Shown piece after piece: positions 10,800 through 19,994 of a stretch of 64,000 bases of DNA (positions within the stretch are counted from its first letter, which is position 1; every line of letters starts with the position of its first letter). Made by a program: the position numbers and the translations under genes. Under the pieces are notes generated by a model. It worked only from the letters and a program-made list of their open reading frames with translations, had not been told where the DNA came from and searched no databases. The stretch comes from Paragorgia papillata (taxonomy: Eukaryota; Cnidaria; Anthozoa; Scleralcyonacea; Coralliidae): assembly GCA_035771165.1 (NCBI GenBank), contig JAWNZC010000280.1:1012001-1076000 (forward strand), in the 5' to 3' direction.

Positions 10800-11018
10800 T
10801 GATAAAATGTTTTGTAGAGTATCTTGTAGAATTCCAAAGACTGTTCTATTGTATATCTTGTAAGATAGCTTATAGAATATTCTAAAGAATTTCTATTACA
10901 TCTTATAGCATATCCTATAGAATATTCCATAGAGAATCCAATAGAATACATCCCAAAATCTAATAGAATATTCTATATAATTTTTTATGGAATATTCTAT
11001 TGGATATTTTCGTAAGGA
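10800..11018 (+). repeat. Diverged palindromic block (AATATTC type)
   Basis: Recurring ATAGAATATTCYATAG-like words spaced irregularly, ending in GGATATTTTCGTAAGG. The terminal CGTAAGG is the same as at the right end of the whole element. Confidence 0.65.
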
Positions 11019-11041
11019 GAACTTGCTTTGTTTCTCTCACT

Positions 11042-11405
11042 GATGAATTTCCATAGGATTTGCTCAATAGGAAATCCTATAGGATTTAATGGGAAATCCT
11101 ATAGGAATTCCTATAGGATATTTGGGCAAAATCTAATAGGAATTCCTATAGGATTTCCTATTGAATCCTATAGGAATTCCTATAGGATTCAATAGGAAAT
11201 CCTATAGGATTCAACAGGAATTCCTATAGGATTCTATAGGAATTCCTATAGGATTCTATAGGAATTCCTATAGGATTCAATAGGAATTCCTATAGGATTC
11301 AATAGGAATTCCTATAGGAATTCCTATAGGAAATTGGGCCAAAATCTTATAGAAATTCCTATAGGAATTCCTATAGGATTTTCTATAGGAATTCCTATAG
11401 GATTT
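11042..11405 (+). repeat. Palindromic repeat array, right arm
   Basis: About 14 copies of ATAGGAATTCCTATAGGATT, with Y-rich spacers TTCAATAGG, in the orientation inverse to the left arm. Confidence 0.9.
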
Positions 11406-11522
11406 TTTCGTAAGGGCCTTCAGGACCTTCTTCTTTTCTGTGTCACCCAGTATATGTTTTGAAATTTTTATTCACCTAAAATCCCTAGATTATTCCATTA
11501 ATGTATTTATCTGTAATTTTAG

Positions 11523-11866
11523 ATTTACCAGATTACGACAAATCAAAGACAGTAACATTACTAAAGAGTATTTTATCAACGTCGTTCAGTCTACTGCCAT
11601 GAACATTATCTGTCCGAGCTATGTAACTGTGAACAATTGGTTGCAAACAAAACAACCGCAGCAAAGCATGCTAGAAAACATGTGGTTGGTCGATAAAGAA
11701 GGTTACGACAAGTGCAGTGTAAATGAAAAAGGAGACCCAAAATTCAATAAACTCCTTATAACGTGTGACACTCCACTGAAAATTAAATCAAAGATGTTTG
11801 CCTTCCATCCAAGGTACAATGTGGAAGAACCCAGGTTTGCTCCAGGCCAACATTACTACTTTATAT
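11523..11866 (+). CDS. EFN: Ephrin, exon 2: receptor-binding domain
   Basis: Bounded by acceptor TCTGTAATTTTAG (ends 11522) and donor GTAAGT at 11867. Residues 34-149 of the assembled protein show the ephrin fold signature. EYFINVVQSTAMNIICPSY corresponds to the family's strand ending in the first Cys plus Pro-x-Tyr. LVDKEGYDKC carries the second Cys, LLITCDTP the third. The block KMFAFHPRYN..RFAPGQHYYFIS matches the family's F-x-x-F-x-P-...-G-x-x-Y-Y-x-I-S strand pair. Cys residues are 64, 98 and 115, with the fourth (170) in exon 3. Ephrins are membrane-attached ligands of Eph receptor kinases and signal at cell-cell contacts. One N-glycosylation site (N45-I-T) is visible. Exon enters in phase 2 and leaves in phase 1, agreeing with both neighbours. 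Confidence 0.92.
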
Positions 11867-12742
11867 GTAAGTATTATACAGACTCATATCTTTATACAAG
11901 TAATATTTACACTATTAGACATGGTATACAGTATAGTGCTACTCTGGTTTAAAGTAAACATATTATTTTTTACCATATTATCAAATACATTATTAGTATA
12001 CTTTGACTAGCTTCAAAAACGACCTATTGCATAAGTTTAGTAATTTAATTTGAAAGACAACGTTATCTAAGCCAAAAAATAGGTACGCAATGCGTACATG
12101 TGACTACCGCTGTTAAGCACAGAAAGAGATATAGACTTAAGAAGCAATGCGTGAAGAGCACAGACAAACAAAGAAATTGATAGTTATTTTAAATCATTTT
12201 ATACATGTATTCCTAATTTGAACATGACATACTATACAAACATTTTACTGGCTGCTTCCAAAACATAGCATTATAAACATGCCCCCAAGTTTCACATGAA
12301 GGGAACTTGTAAAACTCCAATTTTCGCACATGTCAATCAAACATCTGGGGCTGGTTGTATGAAGCCTATATAGCCACTTTTAGCCACTGAGCAGCACTAT
12401 CAGATACATAGCAATAGCTATTCAGTGGATAAAATTTAAATTAGGTTGTTCAAAGTATGATTATTAGTGTTGTTCTCTGGCTAGGACTAATATCAACTAT
12501 CCAGGCTTCATATAACTGGCCCCATATCATCAACAATATTGTGTTCCAAGACAACATTTTACCAGTCATAAATATGCTGTGGCAGCCAAGTGTAATGCAC
12601 ATCACTAACATTTTGCGATTCTTCTAGTATTTGAAATGACAGTACAACAATACTCAGTTTCAACAGATACATTTCTTCGTTTCAATGCTTTCAACATACT
12701 CAAGGATTTAAGTTTCCCAACAGCTCACAATAGCTTCTCGAC
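11867..12742. other. Ephrin intron 2, first part: no gene seen
   Basis: Unique AT-rich sequence apart from a dispersed repeat at 12081-12155 that recurs inverted at 61130-61220. Confidence 0.5.
12081..12155 (+). repeat. Dispersed repeat, copy 1
   Basis: Contains GGTACGCAATGCGTACATG, GACTACCGCTGTTAAGCAC and AGACTTAAGAAGCAATGC. The reverse complement occurs at 61130-61220 with about 90 percent identity. The word GGTACGCAATGCGTACATG is itself palindromic at its core. Confidence 0.75.
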
Positions 12743-12747
12743 CATTT

Positions 12748-12973
12748 TGTAATGTACGACACAGTCTTGGTTAAAATAACCTTTTTATTTTATCTCTAAC
12801 AATGCAAACACTAACAAAAATTAACATAAAAACAAAAGGTACTTCGCCTCGATCGTTCGTTCGATGTTCATTCTTCGCCGAGTTCAACACAGAGCCCAAA
12901 ACCACATGTCAACATGACAAAAAAGGCGTTTCGTACAAATTGTCGCTGACGTCATCCGATGATCGTCATAACA
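12748..12973 (-). repeat. BEL/Pao 1, 3' LTR
   Basis: Direct repeat of 23958-24182. TG...CA ends. Directly to its right (12974-12990) the minus strand reads purine-rich sequence ending GGGAG, the polypurine tract used to start plus-strand synthesis in this class. Confidence 0.93.
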
Positions 12974-13035
12974 CTCCCGGGGTTGATCACTAAATGTCAT
13001 CAAATTAAATCAAATTAAAGTAAATATCAAAAATG

Positions 13036-13611
13036 TTACTTCGATTGAGCTTTCAACAGTTCTTTAGCAATGACTGCTGCGTTTCTTCTTGGTCTTTTTC
13101 TCTGTTCATTTGTTTCACCAGGTTGTATTTGTTCCTGGGTTGTCTCGCAATTCTCTGGACTAGCTCTCACTTCAAGTGGGATCAGATGCTGTATAGGTCT
13201 TCTTAGTATCACTGGTTTTCCTTGGCCACCATGAACTTTTACTCTCGCTGCTCGGACTACACCGTCTTTACTAGGAAGCAGCTCTTCTACCTTGGCTAAT
13301 TTCCAAAATACGCGTCTTGAGTTGTCGTTTCGTAAGATGACGATGTCATCCTTTTGTATCACCTCACCGTTGTTCTCTTGTGTAGATTTAGTAGCCTCTC
13401 TCAAACTTAATAAGTATTCAGTTCTCCATTGTTTGATAAACTGGTCGAGAAGACGTTCGTGGTATTGGACTCGTTTTGTAAGAGACTTGTACGTGCTGAT
13501 TATCTCGCAGTGTTTGTCGTTAGGAGATGCTGCGACTTGACGTCCATATATCAAATGAGATGGTGTGAGAGGGTACGATACTCCCTGTTCGTCATCGTAT
13601 ACGTAGGTCAA
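13036..13611 (-). pseudogene. BEL/Pao 1: integrase C-terminal domain
   Basis: Minus-strand frame with PLTPSHLIYGRQ, then the long helical linker, then GDDIVILRND-type VIQKDDIVILRND and LAKVEELLPSKDGVVRAARVKV. This is the DUF5641-like tail that ends BEL/Pao polyproteins and resembles a chromodomain-like DNA or chromatin contact module. It ends at a stop 62 bp from the 3' LTR. The frame differs from the integrase core upstream, so there is a frameshift near 13690. Confidence 0.88.
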
Positions 13612-13692
13612 CGGTCTGTTGTTGATCGTAGCTTCAATTTCAACAAGTATTGTACCTAGTTCTCCAAACGATAACGACGTGAGTCCGACGGT

Positions 13693-14757
13693 CTACTTTA
13701 GGCAACGTTTGACACTTCGCACCATCCTTTCCCAAAACCCACCATGCAGAGGTGCTTTCTCGATAATAAATTCCCAGCTGATTCCTCTGTTGACGAAATA
13801 ACGTTGCACTTCTGTTGACTTGGTAATCATTTTCACTTCTCGCAACGCAGATTTAAATGTCTTGGCGTTGTCTGTTAGCAGTCTGGCGGGCAGCCCTCTG
13901 CGACTTGCAAAGCGCCTAAACGCTTGTAGAAAGGTTGGAACTGATAGATTCTCTACAAGCTCTAAATGTACCGCTCTAGTCGACGCACAGGTAAAAAGGG
14001 CGATGTACACTTTCTCGGAAACCTTGTTGTCGGAAACTTGATCTGATGACTTCACATAAAGAGGACCAGCGAAATCTATACCGGTGTTCGTGAAGGGCGG
14101 TTCCTCGCTTAGGTACTCGACTTGATGGTAACTCGGGTGTCTTGGGTGAGCTGAATGGTTTCTTTTCCATTTTCTTACATACAGTACGACGCAATTCTTT
14201 CACTCTCGTTTGACTGCCTCCCTGCCACGTAAGATCCAGTAACACTCTCGAACACAGTTCAATGTTTCTCTTATCCCGTTATGATGCACAGCGTTGTGCT
14301 TCTCACTAATAACAAGGTTGACAAAATGATGTCTTGAGGGTAAAAGAATGGGTTGTTTCGTGGATTGTGGATGCGAAGATTGCTGAATTCTTCTTTCGCA
14401 TCTGATGAGGCCATTTTCGTCTAGGAACAATCCTAATTGTGGAACGACTGGTGGAGGATGTTTCGTGTGTCCATGGAGAAACTGTAACTCTCTTTGGAAC
14501 GCCGTTTCTTGAATGGCTTTGATCCATGTTCTTTCGGCTTGATGTAACTCACCAGCAGTCAACTCTGTACTTTCTTGCCTGCGGCCACTGAGTTTCCATA
14601 TTCTCGAACATTTTCTAACTAGCGCAGTTACACGTAATAATTTAAGTTTCGTACTATATCGTTGACACTCGATTATGTTGTTGATTGTTCCCAATTGTTC
14701 TTCGTTCTTTGATGAATAGGCTAGTGAATGTACGATGGTTGGCGGAGTTTTGACCAT
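13693..14757 (-). pseudogene. BEL/Pao 1: integrase zinc-binding and catalytic core
   Basis: Minus strand, two to three frames. The H-x-x-H ... C-x-x-C zinc-binding region is represented by HNAVHHNGIRETLNCVRECYWI (14200-14320), and the core by VHLELVENLSVPTFLQAF and the catalytic Asp in LLTDNAKTFK (about 13860). The third acidic residue is expected near GGFWERM (about 13730), where the Glu is present. Frameshifts near 14220 and 14050 break the protein. Integrase would insert the element cDNA into chromosomes. Confidence 0.85.
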
Positions 14758-14820
14758 TTCTGCCAGAGCTTTCTCTTCGCTGTTGATACAATTTGATTGC
14801 GGTTCTTGAGGCCATTCTTC

Positions 14821-15488
14821 TCACGGATGCCTTAGAAATTCTAGACCTTTCCACCAACTTTGGTTCTTTAGAAGTTCTCCTCCAGAACATCCTCGTGAAG
14901 GAAAATCGGCTGGGTTGATTTCCCCAGGAGAGAATTTCCAATGTTTTTGGTTCGAAAGATCTCTTATTTCTTTCACTCTGTGCTGGATGTAGGGCTTCCA
15001 AGCTTTATCGTTCCTCATTCAACATAACGTTGTGTACGTCTCACTCCATAAGAAAACTTCGGGTGTCGCTTGTAATGATGTGACTGTTCTGCCAAGGAAT
15101 TAGACAGCCTGGCGAGAATCGTTGCTCCAAGTAATTCCAACCGAGGGATTGACTGTTGTACCATCGGAGCCACTCGTGTCTCAGACGCGACCAGATTTAC
15201 TTCAATATCACCATTCGCGTGTTCTGTTCGCAAATAGATCACCGCTGCAAATGCTTTTTTGGATGCATCGCAAAACCCATGTATCTGGTGGTCCACAGGA
15301 TCGTCTTTCCTCCAAGAAAAGTAACATTGTGGGATCTGAACATTCTTCAAAGTTCCAAGATCAGCTACTAGACAGTTCCACCTTGTCAACAACTCTCCGT
15401 CTAACGTATCATCCCAATTTATCTTGGCGGTGCAGAGTACTTGGAAAAGGACTTTCATGTTTATCGTGAAGGGCGTTACTAGACCCAT
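14821..15488 (-). pseudogene. BEL/Pao 1: RNase H and connection region
   Basis: The frame contains IHGFCDASKKAFAAVIYL, the first catalytic Asp strand of BEL/Pao RNase H, then VAPMVQQSIPRLELLGATILARL with the catalytic Glu. A frameshift at about 15020 leads to HRVKEIRDL..KHWKFSPGEINPADFPSRG, the conserved end of the domain. A further shift separates it from the integrase zinc region. Confidence 0.85.
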
Positions 15489-16374
15489 TGGATCGAAGAT
15501 CTTTGCTGTAACTTTATGGACAGATCGTTTTGTCGGAGGTAAGTTGTTGGCGTACTTCTGTATTTCAGTGAGGTTATGGTAAAATTCATCTGTTCCAGGT
15601 GGTGCCCAAGACTTTCACAAGGTTGCCTCGTTGTTCAGCGTTGTTTCGTTTTCTATCTACTTCATTGACTTGTTTGGTGATGTCGATGTTAGGTGGTCCA
15701 CTCCCATGCGATTTAGAGACCATGTTCTTGTGGGTAGTTTGGTCCTTTGGAGCTTCGGTCATTTCAATTCTGTCTTTCAAGGTCTTTGAGTTGGTATGCC
15801 ATTTACGCAACTTGAATCCGCCATTGCTCATTACTTCCTGTGATTTATTGTAGACTTCAAGAGCTTCCTTCTCGTTCCAGGTACCTCCGGCGAAATCATC
15901 AACATAAAATGACTCTCGTAACAATGACACAATCTTCGGTTCCTTGTCTTCATTCTTCAAGAGGTGGTGCTGTAGAACGGATGTTAGAATGGCAGGACTG
16001 GAAGTGATTCCAAAAATAAGGCGGCTGAATTGATACTTTAGAATTTTTTGGGTTTCCTTGTGGGCATCATCGAACCACAAAAATCTTACCATCCGTCGGT
16101 CATCTGAGGCGATTTTTATCTGGTAAAATGCCTTTTCAATGTCTGCCACGATGTCAACCGGGTATCCTCTAAACTAATTGACAAGGACGTCGAATAAGTG
16201 GGGTACAAGATTTGGTCCCTTTTCTAAACAGTCGTTGATGGATGAACTGCAGTTGTCTGGTTTTGCTGAGCCATCAAACACTACACGTAACTTGGTTGTT
16301 TCTTTGTCTTCTCTAAGGACGCCATGATGTGGTAAGTAGTGTGTTCTCTCGTCCGATTCTTGTTGGTCTGACAC
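15489..16374 (-). pseudogene. BEL/Pao 1: reverse transcriptase
   Basis: Minus strand. HYLPHHGVLRED and LRVVFDGSAKP begin the RT, then an in-frame stop near 16176. The same frame resumes with ADIEKAFYQIKI (first catalytic Asp) and LIFGITSSPAILTSVLQHHL, and reaches SFYVDDFAGGT, the YVDD active site. A frameshift near 15590 is followed by QKYANNLPPTKRS and KIFDPMGLVTP. Three breaks in under 900 bp make it inactive. Confidence 0.9.
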
Positions 16375-16443
16375 AATCTCGACAATTCCAGCTGCTAGCT
16401 GCTGCTGAATGGTCTTGTGATACTCCTTTAGCAGATCTTCATC

Positions 16444-17290
16444 CTACTTAAGTCGTTTATGTAGCTGTCGTAAACGATTGGCACATGCCGTATACCCATT
16501 CGATCCTGGTAAATCACCAGATTTCCATGGAAGGTTGACTTCATAGCGTTTCTCATCAGTATGGTATGTTATGTCTCTCAAGAACGTGTCTCCAGTGTCC
16601 TTGGTGCTTGGCTCGTTGTGGATACCAATGGATTCAGTATCCCAAAATCTGCGTAATTCATTGGTCAAATCGTCTTGGTGGACTGGTTCAGTCGATGGTG
16701 CAGGATCTTTACTTGCGATGATGAGATTCGCAAAAGATGAGTTGTCATTCTTTGTACTGTGAGTCGGGCCAGATATTACCCAACCAAACTTGGTGTTGAC
16801 GGCAACTGGTCCATTTTCTCCTCGAAGAATGTCATCAGTGACAGCATCGAAATAATGGTCTGAACCAATCAAAATGTCAATGTTCGTAGCAGCATCTGTG
16901 ACAAGACTGGTATCGGCTAGTTCTAAGCCATGTAGATATGGATGGGCATCAACATCTAGCTTCATATAGAGAGGGGTGAGCGTATCTTCGAAAAGGTAAG
17001 AGCGGAGATTTCGATGTTTTCTGACCTTGCTTGCAATTTTACATGTACTTCATGGCAGCGTTTTTTGGTAACTTGTTCACCTCCAAATGTGTTAAGATTG
17101 AGGGTTTCAGTTCTCACAGGCTCCAAGTCAAGTCTTTCTTTCAAATGATCTGTGATATATGAGCGTTGGCTACCACTATCCAATAAAATTCGCACAGGTA
17201 TCAGTTCCTTATTATCACGACTAAAGGCAAATGTTGTTGCAGTTTGTAACAGCACCATCTTTCTTCGAGTTGTAGTTGTTGAATGTTGAC
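16444..17290 (-). pseudogene. BEL/Pao 1: aspartic protease
   Basis: VRILLDSGSQRSYITDHL (about 17200) is the retropepsin active-site segment, LDSG being the D-S/T-G triad. After a frameshift near 16970 comes NIDILIGSDHYFD and GPVAVNTKFGWVISGP, the second conserved block. The segment after it (RRFWDTESIGIHNE) is the usual linker to the RT. Confidence 0.88.
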
Positions 17291-17293
17291 TCG

Positions 17294-17643
17294 TACACAC
17301 GTAAAAACGCGCAAGCTGTTACAGACCTGCAAGCAAGTTGTTACAAGGCTGTTCAACAGGCTGTCACCGTCATGTGTTCGCACTGGCTGTCCCAGTCTTG
17401 TTAACATGTCTGTAACATGTCTGTTGACAACTTGTAACAAGGCTGATGACACCAACAGGCTGATGACAAGTTGTTCCAACAACCTGTTACCGCTCTGCAC
17501 TCAACAAGTTGTTAACAGGTTGATGCTAACAAGGTTGTAGCAGCTTCTTGAATGAACAGCATTGTTACAACCTGTTAACAGCCTTGCTACGGACCTGTTG
17601 CGAACACATCCTGTTGACAAGCTGTGAGATTTTTACGTGTGTA
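17294..17643. mobile_element. MITE with TACACACGTAAAAA ends inside BEL/Pao 1
   Basis: Left end TACACACGTAAAAAC, right end TTTTTACGTGTGTA. If TA is taken as the duplicated target, the inverted ends are CACACGTAAAAA and TTTTTACGTGTG. The body is an irregular tandem of GTTGTTACA/AACAAG-type words, giving many small inverted repeats. It separates the gag zinc-knuckle region from the protease of the host element. TA target and short ends suggest the Tc1/mariner group, but no transposase is present. Confidence 0.75.
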
Positions 17644-17644
17644 G

Positions 17645-18144
17645 TTGCTGCAGTTGTGGATGTTGCTACATCAGTGGAAGGAGTCTGTTCAGAACTTCTC
17701 GGTGTTTCTTGTTTCTGTGTCTCTTGTTTCTGTGGGGTTTTGCGTGAAGGGTCTTGTCCCTTGCAAATTGACTGATTGATGATGATTTCCCTGACACTTT
17801 CTACACTTTTTCGGTTTATCGCATTGTCTCATTACATGTCCCTTTCGCAAGCAGGGAAAACAACGGCCATCTTGTGTAAGAATTTCCTTTCTTTTGTTGA
17901 TATCACGAACAAGTTCACACGAAGCTGAGAAATGAGGCCTTTGACAAAAGGCATATCGAATGGAAACTTGATTTCTCAAATACGATTCTTTGGTAAAGAG
18001 TGTTGAAGCAGATGGTAATCCTCGAGGAAGTGAACCATTCAATTTCTTGTTTTGATTGTCACAGTTCGTTTTGACATTCTCACAAACCTCTCGAGCTTCA
18101 ACTTCTTTCCTGATCACATCTAAAAGCTCTCGAATTTCCCACAC
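17645..18144 (-). pseudogene. BEL/Pao 1: gag C-terminal part with zinc knuckles
   Basis: Minus-strand frame with CQRPHFSASC, CFPCLRKGHVMRQC and CRKCQGNHHQSV, a set of CCHC-type knuckles that bind the element RNA. It is cut on its left by the MITE at 17643. Confidence 0.85.
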
Positions 18145-18359
18145 ATCTTTTGCGGTATTTCTGGCAATTTGGATTCTAACACTTGCTGCATGGTAACTTC
18201 GACATCATTACGGGGATAAGTAAACTACCATACTGTTCAGCTCTAACTCCTATAGCTTCTATTAAACCCCCTCACATTTACACTGACCTTGTCGTAGATT
18301 AATCGTAGATTCGATGCTTTGTCTCCACTGCAAGCGGGTAATTTCAACAACTCGTCCAT

Positions 18360-19802
18360 CAACCTCGTACCCAGGGTCTTACCTCCGCTTCCCCGCCCCC
18401 GCCCACCGCTGCGGAAAGACCCTGGTACACGCTGGTCACGTGTCGTCTATCAAAATTTTCGACTGTGGGAGTGTCCCCTGCGTATCAATGCTTGACCTCG
18501 CTGGAACAGTCGAAGAAATGCATGTATACGTATCTTGTTTTGTTTTCTGGTATTAGATTTTGAAATGAATCGTTAAACCGGTGATACGATTTTAAAATTG
18601 AAACAGCTATTGTTTTTAGTTTATAATAAATCGCTGTGTTTATTTAAGTTTACAATGAAGAAAGTTTTTGATGTTCCCACTCGTTTAATTAATAATCGTC
18701 AACCTGGGTGCTTAAATTATACAATATATAGTCGATTAATCGATATCTTATTATCATTTTTCTGTTTATATAAACTCCAGTTACTCCGCAAATTTGATCT
18801 TTCGTCGCTTGATCATGAAATATGAATACGCCACTACGAAAACTGTTGCCGCTCCTCCATTCGGCAAAGTATATTAAAATATCGAATAATAGTATTAATC
18901 AACGTACGAAAAATAAACAGTACTAAAATAGTAAAATATTTGAAACCAAGATCATTCTATAATGCTACAGCAAGACACTAGACACGTTTAATAAGGCAAA
19001 GGTGAAATATATGTCGAACCTTTGTTGTCATCTGTCTGCATTTCTGAATGCGCTGTGTTGTTTACTTAAAGAAATAGTACTTTCAGTAGACTTCAAGAAA
19101 GCGGGCGAATCTTATCGATTTTTCTGCTTCTTTGCTGTCACAAACTTCTTGTCCGATAAAGAAACCCCCGTTCAAGTTAACTTGTTACGTATCTTTTAGT
19201 TTTGATCGTTTTTAAACGCAACAACCTAATACCCGCCGCTTTTTGGACTATTAATAATAACACGTCGTATTAAATTATAGTCCCTCGCCAATTGTTTAAA
19301 ATATAATAGGTACGGATATCGACTAACCTTTTTAAAATGAACTTGAAAATTGGCATTTTATATCAAATATATTTATCAGTTGTCATGTTCGTGGATGACT
19401 GACCATAATTTTGTCCGCATGAGAACTGGTCAAAACAACGCAGCACAGTAAACCTCACAGTGGATAATGAAATGCAAGACTGTTTCAAACTCAAAACCAG
19501 CAAAATATTGATCTTTGAGACTTTGGCATTCTTATTAAATTATATCTCGTTTCGGATTGTTTCTCCAAGCTGTTGTGCACCTTTCGTGAGTCGTGACATT
19601 TCATCTGGCCAGATGTTTTCCGTTTTGTATAAACACTACTCCGGTTGGTAAGTCGAGAAAGTTTTTTGTACCACCCTACCCACACTAAATTTATTTTGTA
19701 CTGCCCATATTTTGGGAAGCACGTGACCAGCGTGTACCAGGGTCTTTCCGCAGCGGTGGGCGGGGGCGGGGGAGCGGAGGTAAGACCCTGGGTACGAGGT
19801 TG
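18360..19802. mobile_element. DNA transposon remnant with 83-bp inverted ends and 9-bp target duplication
   Basis: Left end CAACCTCGTACCCAGGGTC, right end the inverse GACCCTGGGTACGAGGTTG-like; the match runs about 83 bp with two or three differences (through CCACCGCTGCGGAAAG and CTGGTACACGCTGGTCACGTG). The 9-bp CTCGTCCAT lies directly outside both ends (18351-18359, 19803-19811). It sits inside the gag gene of BEL/Pao 1, hence younger than it. The 1.27-kb interior is AT-rich with no recognisable transposase. The 9-bp duplication points to a MULE-like group. Confidence 0.85.
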
Positions 19803-19811
19803 CTCGTCCAT

Positions 19812-19994
19812 ATGGGCAGATATTAGTTGTTGCGTTTTACCGAATCGCTGATTGAGTATTTCCACTGCTGCTTTGTAGTTGTCTTCGGTGATAGTTAATC
19901 CTTGTATCGTTTGTAGACCAGGTCCTTCCAATAATGAATAAAGGTAATTGAATTTGTCGATAGGCGTCAGGTCTGGGTTGTTGTGTCGTACATA
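19812..19994 (-). pseudogene. BEL/Pao 1: gag fragment between two insertions
   Basis: Minus strand reads HNNPDLTPIDKFNYLYSLL and TITEDNYKAAVEILNQRFG, the DUF1759-type gag helices of BEL/Pao. It is bounded on the right by the 5' end of the CR1-like LINE and on the left by the 18360-19802 transposon. Confidence 0.88.

Larger units (their letters stand above)
9509..11416. mobile_element. Foldback-type element whose ends are arrays of AATTCC/GGATCC palindromes
   Basis: The left end reads CCCTTACGAAAAAATCCTA and the right end is its inverse, TAGGATTTTTTCGTAAGGG. Just inside each end lies an array of a short palindromic unit (CCTATAGGAATTCCTATAGG and variants with GGATCC): 9521-9835 on the left, 11042-11405 on the right. 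The middle (about 9836-10790) is unique AT-rich DNA without a transposase. A third, much more diverged block (about 10800-11018) uses the analogous palindrome ATAGAATATTCTAT and ends with its own TTTTCGTAAGG, suggesting an older relative nested inside or an earlier end. A target duplication cannot be read because the left flank is poly(C). The right end is 106 bp before ephrin exon 2. Superfamily unknown. Confidence 0.7.
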
